A stretch of DNA of 64,000 bases from Barnesiella intestinihominis YIT 11860 (GTDB lineage Bacteria; Bacteroidota; Bacteroidia; Bacteroidales; Barnesiellaceae): positions 263,109 to 327,108 of the forward strand of contig NZ_JH815205.1 in the NCBI RefSeq assembly GCF_000296465.1. Reading direction: 5' to 3'. The position numbers and the translations under genes were made by a program. This document shows, piece after piece, positions 1 through 11,009 of the stretch. Position 1 is the first letter of the stretch; the number at the start of each line of letters is the position of its first letter. Below the pieces are notes generated by a model. It was not told the DNA's origin and did no database searches. It was given only the letters and a program-made list of their open reading frames with translations.

Positions 1-1200
1 CGACATCCACAGCTTCGGTAAAGGGCTTATGCCCGATTATTATCCATGCAAAACTCCTCGACTAGTGAGCTGTTACGCACTCTTTAAATGAATGGCTGCT
101 TCCAAGCCAACATCCTAGCTGTCTTTGCAGTTTTACTTCGTTTGTTCAACTTAGCCCTTATTTCGGGACCTTAGCCGGTGGTCTGAGTTGTTCCTCTTTC
201 GGACATGGACCTTAGCACCCATGCCCTCACTCCCGAAGACCAAGTGATAGTATTCGGAGTTTGTCAAGACTTGATAGGCGGTGAAGCCCTCGCATCTTAT
301 CAGTCGCTCTACCTCTATCACTCTGCTTCGAGGCTGCACCTAAATGCATTTCGGGGAGTACGAGCTATCTCCAAGTTTGATTGGCCTTTCACTCCTACCC
401 TCAGTTCATCCGTAAGCTTTTCAACGCTTATCGGTGCGGTCCTCCAATTGGTGTTACCCAACCTTCAACCTGACCAAGGGTAGATCACTTGGTTTCGCGT
501 CTACTCCCGCTGACTGTACGCCTTGTTCGGACTTGCTTTCGCTTCGGCTGCGCGACTGAATCGCTTAACCTTGCCAGCGAGAGTAACTCGTAGGTTCATT
601 ATGCAAAAGGCACGCCGTCACACTTTAACATGCTCCGACCGCTTGTAGGCGCATGGTTTCAGGGTCTGTTTCACTCCTCTGTTCGAGGTTCTTTTCACCT
701 TTCCTTCACAGTACTGGTTCGCTATCGGTCTCTCGGGAGTATTTAGCCTTACGGGATGGGCCCCGCTGATTCGCCCCGGATTTCTCGTGTCCTGGGTTAC
801 TCAGGTGTCCACTAGGCTTCTGTCGGTTTTCGCGTACCGGGCTGTCACCGTCTCTGGCTACGATTTCCATCGTATTCCGCTAACTTATTTCTTGCCGTGT
901 CGTGGATCCTTCTACCCCACTCGTGCCGTAACACGAGTGGTTTGGGCTGTTCCGCGTTCGCTCGCCACTACTGGCGGAATCATTGTTATTTTCTTTTCCT
1001 GCGGGTACTTAGATGTTTCAGTTCCCCGCGTTGGCTTACCGCTTGGCGGTATGGCCATTGCTGGCCGGGTTGCCCCATTCGGATATTTACGGGTCTACGG
1101 CTATTTGCGCCTTACCGTAACTTTTCGCAGCTTATCACGTCCTTCTTCGCCTCCGAGAGCCTAGGCATCCTCCATGCGCCCTTGTTTACTTTCTTCCGCG
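1..1200 (-). rRNA. 23S ribosomal RNA, 5' part
   Basis: The reverse complement reads as the 5' part of a bacterial 23S rRNA. The conserved start region (GGATGCCTAGGC, then GAAGAAGGACGTG) lies near 1140-1175, so the 5' end is at about 1200. The gene runs off the window at base 1, so its 3' half and any 5S gene are outside. It is the third element of a 16S-Ile-Ala-23S operon on the minus strand. The exact 5' end is estimated. Confidence 0.95.
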
Positions 1201-1296
1201 TCTTCCGTCTCTGCTTAGAGACGGCGACGTTAGGGGTTGATATGGGTTTGCTTTGCTCGTTTACTCTTCTTTTTCCATCATGTCAAGGATCTTTCG

Positions 1297-1370
1297 TGGA
1301 GAATAACGGATTCGAACCGTTGACCCCCTGCTTGCAAAGCAGGTGCTCTAGCCAGCTGAGCTAATCCCCC
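1297..1370 (-). tRNA. tRNA-Ala (UGC)
   Basis: The minus strand folds as a 74-nt cloverleaf. The acceptor arms GGGGGAT and ATTCTCC pair with two G-U pairs, the T arm contains GGTTCGAATCC, and the anticodon loop CTTGCAA-type gives TGC. The discriminator is A at 1297 and no CCA is encoded. It sits in the 16S-23S spacer. Confidence 0.95.
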
Positions 1371-1393
1371 CTTTTACCACCTGACCTCCGGCC

Positions 1394-1470
1394 TGGTAGT
1401 CCCAGGCAGATTTGAACTGCCGACCTCTACATTATCAGTGTAGCGCTCTAACCTACTGAGCTATAGGACT
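1394..1470 (-). tRNA. tRNA-Ile (GAU)
   Basis: The minus strand gives a 77-nt tRNA with acceptor arms AGTCCTA and TGGGACT, anticodon GAT in the loop CTGATAA, T-loop GTTCAAATC, and an encoded CCA at 1394-1396. It lies 23 nt upstream of tRNA-Ala in the rRNA spacer, the usual Ile-Ala order. Confidence 0.95.
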
Positions 1471-1585
1471 ATTCTTCAAATCGTGCCTGCGGCGGGTTGT
1501 TTTCCTTCTTTTTATATTGAACGAAGCGTGTAGTACCAAGAGAGAGCTTGGTCTTTTCCAGTCTTATTGCAGGTTTTGCTTCTCC

Positions 1586-3118
<1,533 letters not shown>

Positions 3119-3272
3119 TATTTTCTTTATTCTTTATTATACCTTCGAAGCGTTACCTGACCGAATTGACTTCTTTCTCTCTTATTTCCTGTACTACACT
3201 TGCTTCTTCAATTCCTTCAATGAACTTGGCAAAAGTTCCCCGGGGCGTGCCCCGTTTCCTCTTTTGCGGTTG

Positions 3273-3305
3273 CAAAGTTAATGCATTTTCCTATTCCGCT
3301 CCAAA
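3273..3305 (-). promoter_or_regulatory. rRNA operon promoter
   Basis: On the minus strand a -33 box TTTG (3302-3305) is followed after 21 nt by TAACTTTG (3273-3280), matching the Bacteroidota consensus TTTG-N19-21-TAnnTTTG. It lies about 155 nt upstream of the 16S 5' end. The GC-rich inverted repeat just downstream (CGGGGCgtGCCCCG, 3241-3254) is probably in the leader. The rest of 3306-3482 is AT-rich and holds no gene that I can see. Confidence 0.75.
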
Positions 3306-3482
3306 TTTTTTTCCCACTTTTTTATGCTGTATAACATGAAAATTATACAATAGACTTATTTTCAACTAAGTATATGTAAAAAAAATTTCTCGAATAGATG
3401 CTTTCAAACAAATTATTCCGGACTCTTAAATGGAGCTATGCAGTCCACATAATAAACTCAGAGAATAAAAACAGCTGTAAAA

Positions 3483-4733
3483 TTATCTTTTTACCTTTAT
3501 TTTCTTACCAGACAAATCTTCTATTTCTGCATTAACACTTAACCGGAAGCGATCGCAACTATCAAATCCATGAACCTTCTTCGGTGTTTCCCCTACAAAG
3601 CAGGAACTTTGCAACGATGAATAATGTGCACAATTCCTACATATCAATTTCCCTTTATGAACAAATGTCTGTTCTTTTTTCCCATATCGATCTTTCACTC
3701 CAAAAGAAACATAATTGCCCAGCCCCAATCCATGATGGACAATCTCGATAATACCTACCACCAAAAGACAACACAATAGCAGTACAAACAAGCCGATGAT
3801 ATTGGTGAACATATAAATCATTCCTACAATACCTACAAAATAAACCATCGACCACAATAGTCCTGCCCGCAGACTACCCCGCTGGACGAAACTCTTAACC
3901 ATCAAGAATATTTGGAGACCCTGTAAGACCAACAGCAACCCCAATGAGAGAGCCATACCGGGTTGCCAAAACAATCGCGACGCCATATATCCCAAGAGGC
4001 ACAAGGGCATAGAATATACACCTATCCGCCGACCACCAGACCCGATGGAATGTACAAGCTGAATGTCGTCAAGAGTAGCGGTGAACGAGGTCCACTGATT
4101 GATACATATAAGCGCTACCAGAATATACAATATGAGATATACGAACATTCCCAACGCTCCATATCCGGCATATCCGTAAAACCAAAGCGCCTGATCGCCA
4201 TGCCCCGCCATATAGACCACTTCTATTATGCTCAATGACAAAAACACCACGATGTTCAGTTTGTACCGCCACCCTTCCAACCAATTACCTCTTACCCGGT
4301 GGACCCATAACAAGAAGCACGACAAAATGAAAATCGCCCATACAAAAGTCATCGCGACATTGGCGTTAACAATCCACGTCCACCTCTCTCCATACAACGG
4401 CAGAGGCAAAATATTTTTCAAGAAGGATAGATTTTCATCTTTTTCGGCTAAATTCCCCGCCTCAACTTCTTCGAGATAATTGGCATTCACATACGCCACC
4501 TTACCATTAAAGTTGATTTTCGCCCAAGCATCTTCAACCGACTCCGCTATGACAGTGTCGCTTTTTGTAATAGTTCCAATTTTTTCACTTTGTACAGACG
4601 GCTGCTCACGGACATTCAAATTCGAGACACTAACGGCACGATACGAGACAACCTCTGCCGAACAAACCGCACACATAAAAGAAGAGAGAATGAAGCCAAA
4701 CAAAACTGTTTGAATACGAGTAATCGTTTTCAT
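3483..4733 (-). CDS. SH3-domain multi-pass membrane protein with Cys-rich tail
   Basis: 416 aa. Residues 1-26 look like a signal peptide. Residues about 30-92 form a bacterial SH3 (SH3_3) domain with the typical LNVREQPS and AYVNANYL motifs. Several hydrophobic helices follow between about 120 and 345. The C-terminus is soluble and has four cysteines (C365, C368, C378, C393; CxxC-x9-C-x14-C) that could bind zinc or an iron-sulfur centre. The SH3 part suggests periplasmic cell-wall binding. I know no named family for the whole architecture, so the function is unknown. The gene is monocistronic, with a promoter at 4778-4808. Confidence 0.75.
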   Translation of the reverse strand: MKTITRIQTVLFGFILSSFMCAVCSAEVVSYRAVSVSNLNVREQPSVQSEKIGTITKSDTVIAESVEDAWAKINFNGKVAYVNANYLEEVEAGNLAEKDENLSFLKNILPLPLYGERWTWIVNANVAMTFVWAIFILSCFLLWVHRVRGNWLEGWRYKLNIVVFLSLSIIEVVYMAGHGDQALWFYGYAGYGALGMFVYLILYILVALICINQWTSFTATLDDIQLVHSIGSGGRRIGVYSMPLCLLGYMASRLFWQPGMALSLGLLLVLQGLQIFLMVKSFVQRGSLRAGLLWSMVYFVGIVGMIYMFTNIIGLFVLLLCCLLVVGIIEIVHHGLGLGNYVSFGVKDRYGKKEQTFVHKGKLICRNCAHYSSLQSSCFVGETPKKVHGFDSCDRFRLSVNAEIEDLSGKKIKVKR

Positions 4734-4777
4734 GGAGAGTAATTATAAGATTTACAATCCGATTATGATATCACTTG

Positions 4778-4808
4778 CAAATATAATCTTTTCCTACAAA
4801 GGTCCAAC
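4778..4808 (-). promoter_or_regulatory. promoter of the SH3 membrane protein
   Basis: The minus strand has TATATTTG (4778-4785) preceded after 19 nt by GTTG (4805-4808). It lies about 45 nt upstream of the start at 4733. The stretch 4809-4904 up to the MITE shows nothing further. Confidence 0.55.
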
Positions 4809-4907
4809 GACTCTCTTCACATTATTTTCTTCATTCTCCCCAAACCTCTTCCAGACACTTTCTACAAGAGGAATTACCCGATTGAGATTTATCTCTCTTT
4901 CAACTAA

Positions 4908-5099
4908 GAAGCTGTTTTAAATTTATTGAGAAATAATATTATCATTGCAAACAGGTATGTTCCGGCCATATTGAGCCCCTGTCTCGCATCTTGAATCCCT
5001 TGATTTTTGTCAATAGCCCGCTATTGACTGCATATCTCGGACTCCAATCTACTTCAACATAGGTCTCAATCTGTCTCGGAATAAATTTAAAACAGCTTC
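4908..5099. mobile_element. MITE copy 1 (192 bp, 20-bp terminal inverted repeats)
   Basis: The left end starts GAAGCTGTTTTAAATTTATT and the right end is its exact reverse complement. TAA is duplicated on both sides (4905-4907 and 5100-5102). The copy at 21371-21561 is about 90% identical with the same TAA duplication. On the minus strand the interior keeps an open frame (for example VDWSPRY, GLLTKIKGF) that could be a transposase remnant. At 192 bp it cannot encode a transposase. A 3-bp TNA-type duplication is typical of the IS1031 group of the IS5 family, so that family is a candidate for the helper. Confidence 0.85.
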
Positions 5100-6199
5100 T
5101 AAATCGTTTCACACGGCAACCCAAAGGCTTCGGCAACTGCCGGATAAATGATTTTGCCATCGACAATATTCAGTCCTTTATACAATGCCTCATCTTCGGA
5201 ACAAGCTTTTTGCCAACCTTTATTGGCTAATTGAACCACATAAGGAAGTGTGGCATTTGTCAAAGCCAATGTCGAAGTCGCAGAAACAGCACCGGGAATA
5301 TTGGCTACACAATAGTGTATTATACCATCGACTTCGTAAACCGGTTCGGAGTGAGTCGTCGGACGAGAAGTCTCGAAACAGCCACCCTGATCGATAGCCA
5401 CATCGACCAATACAGAACCCTTTTCCATCGTGGACAGCATATCTCTCGTAATCAAATGAGGGGCTTTCGCACCTGGAATCAATACAGCTCCAACTACCAA
5501 ATCGGTCGTAGGAAGCTCTGCACGAATATTAAATTCAGAAGAATATAACGTTTTAATATTAGCCGGTTTTATTTCATCAATATGCCTTAAACGCGACAAT
5601 GAAAGGTCTGTGATTGTCACGTCAGCTCCCATTCCGGCGGCAATGCGAGCTGCCGAATACCCCACAACCCCTGCGCCAATAACCAACACTTTTGCGGGTT
5701 TTACTCCCGGAACACCACCCATCAATTTTCCTTTTCCACCTTGCGGGCGTTCTAAAAAACGCGCACCCTCCTGCGTTGCCATTCGTCCTGCCACTTCCGA
5801 CATAGGAATCAACAAAGGCAGGCTGTGATCTTTCAACTCTACCGTTTCATAGGCCAAACACGTGGCTCCACTCGACATCATGGCCTCCGTTAATCTTCTA
5901 TCCGAAGCAAAATGGAAATAGGTAAACAACAATTGGCCTTTACGGATAAGCGGATATTCAGGAGCAATAGGCTCTTTTACCTTTACAATCATTTCAGAGA
6001 TAGCGTACACGTCTTCAATAGTCGCCAATATTTTTGCTCCGACTCGTTCGTATGAACTATCCGGAAAACCACTATTCTCTCCGGCTCCTTTCTGGACATA
6101 CACCGTATGCCCATGTTTCACCAACTCATTCACTCCTGCCGGAGTCATGCCTACTCGGTTTTCATTGTTCTTGATTTCTTTTGGAATTCCTACAATCAT
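5099..6199 (-). CDS. ald: alanine dehydrogenase
   Basis: 366 aa, normal length for the family. It catalyses NAD-dependent interconversion of L-alanine and pyruvate plus ammonia in the cytoplasm. The N-terminus ([16 protein letters not shown]) and KVKEP are substrate-site signatures. The Rossmann motif [10 protein letters not shown] lies near residues 173-182, and the DQGGCFE segment matches Ald. The stop codon TAG at 5099-5101 is built from the last base of the MITE and the TAA target duplication. The pre-insertion sequence inferred from the flanks would also have read ATT-TAG, so the protein is probably unchanged. Confidence 0.95.
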   Translation of the reverse strand: MIVGIPKEIKNNENRVGMTPAGVNELVKHGHTVYVQKGAGENSGFPDSSYERVGAKILATIEDVYAISEMIVKVKEPIAPEYPLIRKGQLLFTYFHFASDRRLTEAMMSSGATCLAYETVELKDHSLPLLIPMSEVAGRMATQEGARFLERPQGGKGKLMGGVPGVKPAKVLVIGAGVVGYSAARIAAGMGADVTITDLSLSRLRHIDEIKPANIKTLYSSEFNIRAELPTTDLVVGAVLIPGAKAPHLITRDMLSTMEKGSVLVDVAIDQGGCFETSRPTTHSEPVYEVDGIIHYCVANIPGAVSATSTLALTNATLPYVVQLANKGWQKACSEDEALYKGLNIVDGKIIYPAVAEAFGLPCETI

Positions 6200-6289
6200 A
6201 GCCTATAAGTATTAAGATTAGATTAAATTCGGTTGAAAGATAAGAAAATTATTTTTTACTTTATTACATCAACATTCATTTTTTTCGAC

Positions 6290-6327
6290 AAAAAACGGGG
6301 AGGTTCTGATTCATCAGAGCCTCCCCC
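6290..6327 (-). terminator. terminator after the phosphodiester glycosidase gene
   Basis: On the minus strand, GGGGAGGCTCTGAT and its imperfect complement AGAACCTCCCC form a hairpin followed by six T. It sits 25 nt downstream of the stop at 6353 and between that gene and ald. Confidence 0.8.
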
Positions 6328-6352
6328 TCTAAATATCTATACAGTAATGTAT

Positions 6353-7252
6353 TTAATTCTTCTTGACCAACAAAACCGAAGGCACAGCCCGCTCTCCTTC
6401 GTGGTCGTATATTCCATTATCGCAAGGATAATTAATAACACCATATCCTTGTATATACAGCGTGGAAGAACCGCCACCATCTAAATTAAGAGCATCGGTC
6501 GCCCCCATTTGCCGAGCAAATGTCCGCAAATCATACAGATTCACTCCTTTCGCACCATCTAACCTCCCATCAAAAACTATCAACAGCACCTTATTATCAT
6601 CGGTAGTAGCCACGCAGGTGCGAGGATGCGTATCGGTAGTGAAAGTATTGCTCCACATAGCGACATCACGACCGTCGTCCAACATCAAAGGCCCCGACAC
6701 AACAACTTGCTGATAATTTCCACCCTGAGTAGCTTCCTCCGTCGAACTCCACTTTTTTATTTCTACAACATCTCCCGTCGCACAAAAAGCGCCCGTCGCA
6801 CGTGTGGAAAATTCATTTGTCTGAGTAGCAGCCATCACTGTACCATTACATTTCAAAAAATGACGGCTGATCCCGGTAGAAGTATTGAAATATGTTCCAT
6901 TTACAGCGGCCAATGCGTTAGCAGCCAATGCCCGATCGCTAGTCGTCTTTTTTAGCGAACCTGCCTCATAAGACACCAAAAAGGAAACATCGGCTTTATT
7001 CAAATCGATTTCCAGCATGCTTATCGTTTGAGGATAATCGAATAGTAACGGAACTTGGGCCGTTTTACTAATTATTCCTGTCTGAATTTCCCGTTCCTGC
7101 CATTGTATTCCGGCAATAGCAATTGAATCGGCTTGATTTCCGCCCGATGGCCTTTGCGGAACCGACGAACTACCATCATCTTTCCCACACGAAGACATAC
7201 CCGCAATCATCGACACAACCATTACGGGCAAAAACAACTTACTCCATTTCAT
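6353..7252 (-). CDS. phosphodiester glycosidase (NAGPA-domain) lipoprotein
   Basis: 299 aa. The signal peptide ends in a lipobox (GMSSC, C22), so the protein is probably lipid-anchored. The NAGPA/DUF2233 domain covers about residues 90-296, with the hallmarks AVNGTYFN, HPRTCVA and DALNLDGGGSSTLY. Family members remove sugars linked through a phosphodiester; the substrate here is unknown. It lies 33 nt downstream of the ABM gene on the same strand, so the two may be cotranscribed. A terminator follows at 6290-6327. Confidence 0.85.
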   Translation of the reverse strand: MKWSKLFLPVMVVSMIAGMSSCGKDDGSSSVPQRPSGGNQADSIAIAGIQWQEREIQTGIISKTAQVPLLFDYPQTISMLEIDLNKADVSFLVSYEAGSLKKTTSDRALAANALAAVNGTYFNTSTGISRHFLKCNGTVMAATQTNEFSTRATGAFCATGDVVEIKKWSSTEEATQGGNYQQVVVSGPLMLDDGRDVAMWSNTFTTDTHPRTCVATTDDNKVLLIVFDGRLDGAKGVNLYDLRTFARQMGATDALNLDGGGSSTLYIQGYGVINYPCDNGIYDHEGERAVPSVLLVKKN

Positions 7253-7285
7253 CTTCCTTGAACTATTGAAGAAACCGTGTGAATA

Positions 7286-7561
7286 TCAAAAATTAAATTT
7301 TTCGAGTTTCATCTCGGAAAGCTCTTTCATCTTTCCTACATACGAAACGAAATGAGCTGTCTGTTCATGAATCGACAATGCATCGGCATCTTTCCATGTC
7401 TCGCAAATCATCAATACATCGGGACGTGTACTGCTCTCAAAAATATCATATGCTACACAACCCGGCTCCTTCAATGAGCATTCTGTCAATTTTCTCGCTA
7501 TATCAAGAACCTTATCTCGACAAGATTTCTCTACCTGAATAAAAACATTCAATCTAATCAT
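7286..7561 (-). CDS. antibiotic biosynthesis monooxygenase (ABM/YgiN-like) domain protein
   Basis: 91 aa, a single ABM ferredoxin-like domain. The CVAYDIFES segment and the CETWKDADALSIHEQTAHF helix-strand segment are typical of YgiN-like quinol monooxygenases. These small dimeric proteins act on quinols or haem-like substrates without a cofactor; the actual substrate cannot be told. A TATATTTG box on the minus strand (7639-7646) and a small dyad ACCAGTTcaaAACTGGT (about 7581-7600) lie upstream. It probably shares a transcript with the lipoprotein gene downstream. Confidence 0.85.
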   Translation of the reverse strand: MIRLNVFIQVEKSCRDKVLDIARKLTECSLKEPGCVAYDIFESSTRPDVLMICETWKDADALSIHEQTAHFVSYVGKMKELSEMKLEKFNF

Positions 7562-7676
7562 AACTTTTCAATTTATTCGATACCAGTTTTGAACTGGTAA
7601 AAGTAATATATTCTCCTCATAAAAGAGATTGCGAAAAACAAATATAACTAAACAAATTCCTCAATCTCTAATAAAC

Positions 7677-7709
7677 GAAGAGCCGCCTCTGCAACAGATA
7701 CGGCTCTTC
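7677..7709 (-). terminator. hairpin downstream of the DUF3127 gene
   Basis: GAAGAGCCG (7677-7685) pairs with CGGCTCTTC (7701-7709), 22 nt downstream of the stop at 7732. On the minus strand it is followed by GTTTATTAG, a weak T-tract. Confidence 0.6.
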
Positions 7710-7731
7710 CATCTACTATATTTTAATTCTA

Positions 7732-8115
7732 TTAGAATGGCAAATCATCGGTAGGAGAAGGCGCCAAATCGGGAGCTGCCGGAGCCGGTGGGAACGGAGC
7801 TATATCGTTGGGCATCGGAGGCATATCGGGAACACCCTGAGCAACAGGAGCTGACTTTTCTATCTTCCAAGCTCTCACATCGGTGTACCAACGACCATTA
7901 AACTCCCTACTTTCAAGATCAAAGCTAACCACGACATCTTCGCCGATAGCGGCAGGATATTGATCTACTTTATCACCGAAAAGATTGAAACAAACTTTTC
8001 GAGGATATTGCTCTTCTGTTTCCAAAACATACTCTTGCTTTTTCCACGGATTGCCTGCTTTCGAAACACCCTCCTGCAAAGGCAACACATGGATTATTCT
8101 TCCTTTAATTTCCAT
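7732..8115 (-). CDS. DUF3127 protein with SSB-like C-terminal tip
   Basis: 127 aa from ATG at 8115. A longer frame exists upstream, but the TATATTTG promoter box at 8149-8156 makes 8115 the sensible start. The N-terminal ~85 residues (MEIKGRIIHVLP, KKQEYVLETEE, VVSFDLESREF) match DUF3127, an OB-fold-like family. The tail is Pro/Ala/Asp rich and ends TDDLPF, which resembles the acidic-Pro-Phe tip of single-stranded DNA-binding proteins that recruits repair enzymes. A role as an accessory ssDNA binder is inferred. A promoter repeat lies directly upstream. Confidence 0.85.
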   Translation of the reverse strand: MEIKGRIIHVLPLQEGVSKAGNPWKKQEYVLETEEQYPRKVCFNLFGDKVDQYPAAIGEDVVVSFDLESREFNGRWYTDVRAWKIEKSAPVAQGVPDMPPMPNDIAPFPPAPAAPDLAPSPTDDLPF

Positions 8116-8148
8116 ATTCAATTTACAAACTGTGTAATTATTCGGCAA

Positions 8149-8232
8149 CAAATATAGCAAAAGGTAAGGGGTAAGGCAAGATGAAAACAAGTTTTTTTCA
8201 CTCCGTTCTGCCCAAACTTCATTTTATATCGC
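8149..8232 (-). promoter_or_regulatory. promoter repeat, single copy, upstream of DUF3127 gene
   Basis: Minus strand: CTTG (8177-8180), 20 nt, TATATTTG (8149-8156). The spacer contains TTACCTTTTGC next to the -7 box, matching the other family members. A dyad AAAACaaGTTTT (8184-8195) lies just upstream of the -33 box, followed by TCACTCCG as in the copy at 17607-17680. Confidence 0.7.
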
Positions 8233-8360
8233 AAAAGCAGCGAGACTTCCAATAAAAACATTTTCACTTTTTTATTTGTTATCTTACAAAAACCTTTCTC
8301 TATAACATTTATTAAAAAGGAGTTTTAACTAAACCCTCAATTTTATAACAAGTCACCTCT

Positions 8361-8390
8361 CTTGAAATCGGAAAAATCGCATTATCTTTG
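8361..8390 (+). promoter_or_regulatory. promoter of rsfS-ftsH
   Basis: CTTG (8361-8364), 18 nt, TATCTTTG (8383-8390), 26 nt upstream of the rsfS start. The stretch 8233-8360 is AT-rich and shows nothing else. Confidence 0.65.
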
Positions 8391-8416
8391 CAAACTGAGA
8401 TTATATATTCAAACAA

Positions 8417-8773
8417 ATGAAAGAAAAGCAATTACTTAAAACCATCGTAGAAGGCATTCAAGAAAAAAAAGGAAAGAAAATTACAACCGTAGATCTCTCA
8501 AAAATAGAATCGGCAGCCACCTCTCATTTTATTATTTGCGAAGGACAATCGACAACCCAAGTCATGGCGATTGCCGATAGTATAAGAGAATATGTATTAC
8601 AAAATACAGGGATAAAACCTTTCGGATACGACGGATATCAAAACGGACAATGGATTGTTATCGACTACGGTAGCATATTGGCCCACATTTTTTTACCGGA
8701 ATACCGAAATTATTATAAGCTCGAACAATTATGGAATGATGCCAAATTGGCAGAAATTCCCGATGTGGAATAA
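8417..8773 (+). CDS. rsfS: ribosomal silencing factor RsfS (Iojap family)
   Basis: 118 aa, typical length. RsfS binds ribosomal protein uL14 (L14) on the large subunit and blocks joining with the small subunit when nutrients are scarce. The family signatures are present: VDLSKIESAATSHFIIC, GYQNGQWIVIDYGSILAHIF and YRNYYKLEQLW. It is followed 37 nt later by ftsH on the same strand, so the two probably form an operon from the promoter at 8361-8390. Confidence 0.95.
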   Translation: MKEKQLLKTIVEGIQEKKGKKITTVDLSKIESAATSHFIICEGQSTTQVMAIADSIREYVLQNTGIKPFGYDGYQNGQWIVIDYGSILAHIFLPEYRNYYKLEQLWNDAKLAEIPDVE

Positions 8774-8810
8774 TTTTTGATACATCAACAGCACATTATA
8801 TCATCAAAAT

Positions 8811-10859
8811 ATGGGAAACAACAATATGTCTCCATTAGGACCTAAAAAGAAAGGTATTCGATTCAATTTGTATTGGATGTACTCGCTCATCGCTCTCGTT
8901 TTAATAGGACTTTACTACATGAATGACAACACGATGAGTAAAGAAGTGAATTGGACCGAATTCGAAAAAATCGCCAAAGAGGGCGGTATAACCAGACTGA
9001 CCGTTTTCGCCAAAAAAGATTATGCCGAAGCCCAACTGAACGACAGTACAGCCAAAGCTGTCTTTAAAACTGACAAAATAAACGGGAAACCAGTAATATA
9101 TACCAATATTCCTTCGGGAGACAGTTTTGCAAAAACTCTCGATACGTGGAAAAAGGAAGATGGTTTTAATGCAGAAGTCTATTACGAAAACAGTAGTGAC
9201 CTAACTAACATATTATGGTCGGTAGGCCCATTCATATTACTCATTGTATTTTGGATTTATTTAGCCCGCCGAATGACCAATCAAGGCGGAGGAGGCAGCG
9301 GAGGAGTATTCAATGTAGGGAAAGCCAAAGCTCAACTTTTCGATAAAGACGGCGCTGTAAAAGTGACGTTCAATGACGTTGCCGGATTATCGGAAGCCAA
9401 ACAAGAAGTCGAAGAAATCGTAGAGTTTCTAAAAAATCCCAATCGTTATACCGACTTAGGGGGCAAGATCCCCAAAGGCGCCTTATTGGTAGGTCCTCCG
9501 GGAACCGGAAAAACATTATTGGCAAAGGCCGTTGCCGGAGAAGCCAACGTCCCGTTTTTCTCTTTATCTGGTTCCGATTTCGTAGAAATGTTCGTCGGTG
9601 TGGGAGCCTCTCGTGTTCGCGATCTTTTCAGACAAGCCAAAGAGAAAGCTCCGTGTATCGTCTTTATCGATGAAATCGATGCTGTGGGGCGTGCTCGTGG
9701 GAAAAATCCGAATATGGGTTCTAACGACGAACGAGAAAATACATTAAATCAGTTGCTAACCGAAATGGACGGATTCGGCTCGAACAGCGGAGTTATCATT
9801 TTGGCTGCTACCAACCGAGCCGACATATTGGATAAAGCATTGCTGCGCGCCGGACGATTCGACCGTCAAATCTACGTAGAACTGCCCGAATTGAACGACC
9901 GGAAAGAAATATTTAAAGTCCATTTAAGGAATGTAAAAATAGACGATTCTGTCGATGTAGACCTTCTGGCTCGACAAACCCCCGGCTTTTCGGGCGCAGA
10001 TATAGCCAATGTCTGCAATGAGGCCGCCCTCATCGCCGCCCGAAAAAACAAAAAAAGCGTTCAACGGCAAGACTTCATGGATGCTGTCGATCGTATCGTC
10101 GGCGGTCTGGAAAAACGATCTAAGATTACAACCCAAGAGGAGAAACGCTCCATTGCCATACACGAAGCCGGGCATGCTTCTATCAGCTGGTTATTGAGAT
10201 ATGCCAACCCCCTCATCAAAGTAACGATCGTTCCTCGCGGACGTGCATTGGGAGCTGCATGGTATCTCCCCGAAGAACGACAAATCACGACTCGCGAGCA
10301 GATGCTCGACGAAATGTGCGCCACATTAGGAGGTCGTGCAGCAGAAGAAGTATTTCTCGGACGAATCTCAACCGGTGCTTCCAACGATTTGGAAAGGGTT
10401 ACCAAACAGGCTTATGCTATGGTCGTTTATTTCGGTATGAGCGAAAAATTACCGAATCTTTCTTATTATGATTCCACAGGGCAAGAATATGGATTTACCA
10501 AACCGTATAGCGAAGACACGGCTAAACTCATCGATGAAGAAGTAAGCAAAATCGTAAGCGAACAATACGAAAGGGCTAAAAAAATTCTAAAAGAGAATGC
10601 CGACAAACACGCCCAACTGGCAGAAGTATTGATCTCCCGTGAAGTTATTTTCTCGGAAGATGTCGAACATATCTTTGGAAAACGTCCGTGGGTATCTCGC
10701 TCCGAAGAAATCTTGCAGGACGAAGAATCGGCAAAACAAGAAGGAGAAAAAGCCGAGAAAGAAACCCAAGAAAAAGACCTCTCGACAGGAAACGACAATA
10801 CCCATGAAAGGGAAAACAAAACGGAGGAAAAACCAGAGAAAGATTCGGAGAATACATAG
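8811..10859 (+). CDS. ftsH: ATP-dependent zinc metalloprotease FtsH
   Basis: 682 aa, slightly longer than the usual ~640 because of a charged C-terminal tail rich in E, K and D. It is a membrane-bound hexameric AAA+ protease that degrades misfolded membrane proteins and regulators. Two membrane helices (about 22-39 and 134-152) enclose a periplasmic domain. The AAA module has Walker A GPPGTGKT (228-235), Walker B VFIDEID (284-290), and the second region of homology [19 protein letters not shown]. The zinc motif is HEAGH (451-455). A terminator follows at 10884-10919. Confidence 0.98.
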   Translation: MGNNNMSPLGPKKKGIRFNLYWMYSLIALVLIGLYYMNDNTMSKEVNWTEFEKIAKEGGITRLTVFAKKDYAEAQLNDSTAKAVFKTDKINGKPVIYTNIPSGDSFAKTLDTWKKEDGFNAEVYYENSSDLTNILWSVGPFILLIVFWIYLARRMTNQGGGGSGGVFNVGKAKAQLFDKDGAVKVTFNDVAGLSEAKQEVEEIVEFLKNPNRYTDLGGKIPKGALLVGPPGTGKTLLAKAVAGEANVPFFSLSGSDFVEMFVGVGASRVRDLFRQAKEKAPCIVFIDEIDAVGRARGKNPNMGSNDERENTLNQLLTEMDGFGSNSGVIILAATNRADILDKALLRAGRFDRQIYVELPELNDRKEIFKVHLRNVKIDDSVDVDLLARQTPGFSGADIANVCNEAALIAARKNKKSVQRQDFMDAVDRIVGGLEKRSKITTQEEKRSIAIHEAGHASISWLLRYANPLIKVTIVPRGRALGAAWYLPEERQITTREQMLDEMCATLGGRAAEEVFLGRISTGASNDLERVTKQAYAMVVYFGMSEKLPNLSYYDSTGQEYGFTKPYSEDTAKLIDEEVSKIVSEQYERAKKILKENADKHAQLAEVLISREVIFSEDVEHIFGKRPWVSRSEEILQDEESAKQEGEKAEKETQEKDLSTGNDNTHERENKTEEKPEKDSENT

Positions 10860-10883
10860 TTTTCACCAACTCCCCCTATATAA

Positions 10884-10919
10884 GAAAAGAGGTATCGACT
10901 TGTCGATATCTCTTTTTTA
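10884..10919 (+). terminator. terminator after ftsH
   Basis: AAGAGGTATCGAC and GTCGATATCTCTT form a stem with a tight loop, followed by T6. It is 25 nt after the ftsH stop. Confidence 0.85.
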
Positions 10920-11009
10920 TGTCGCATCACCAAAAAAGAGCCCTAAATAAACGTAAGTTTTTTCAGAGAATAGTTATATTTGTCAGCGATTTATCAAAAC
11001 AAAAAAATC

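Noticed and set aside
4942-5166. A 74-codon minus-strand frame running from ald into the MITE
   Set aside because: The N-terminal half is ald in another frame and the rest is the MITE remnant; the second copy has mostly amino-acid-changing differences.
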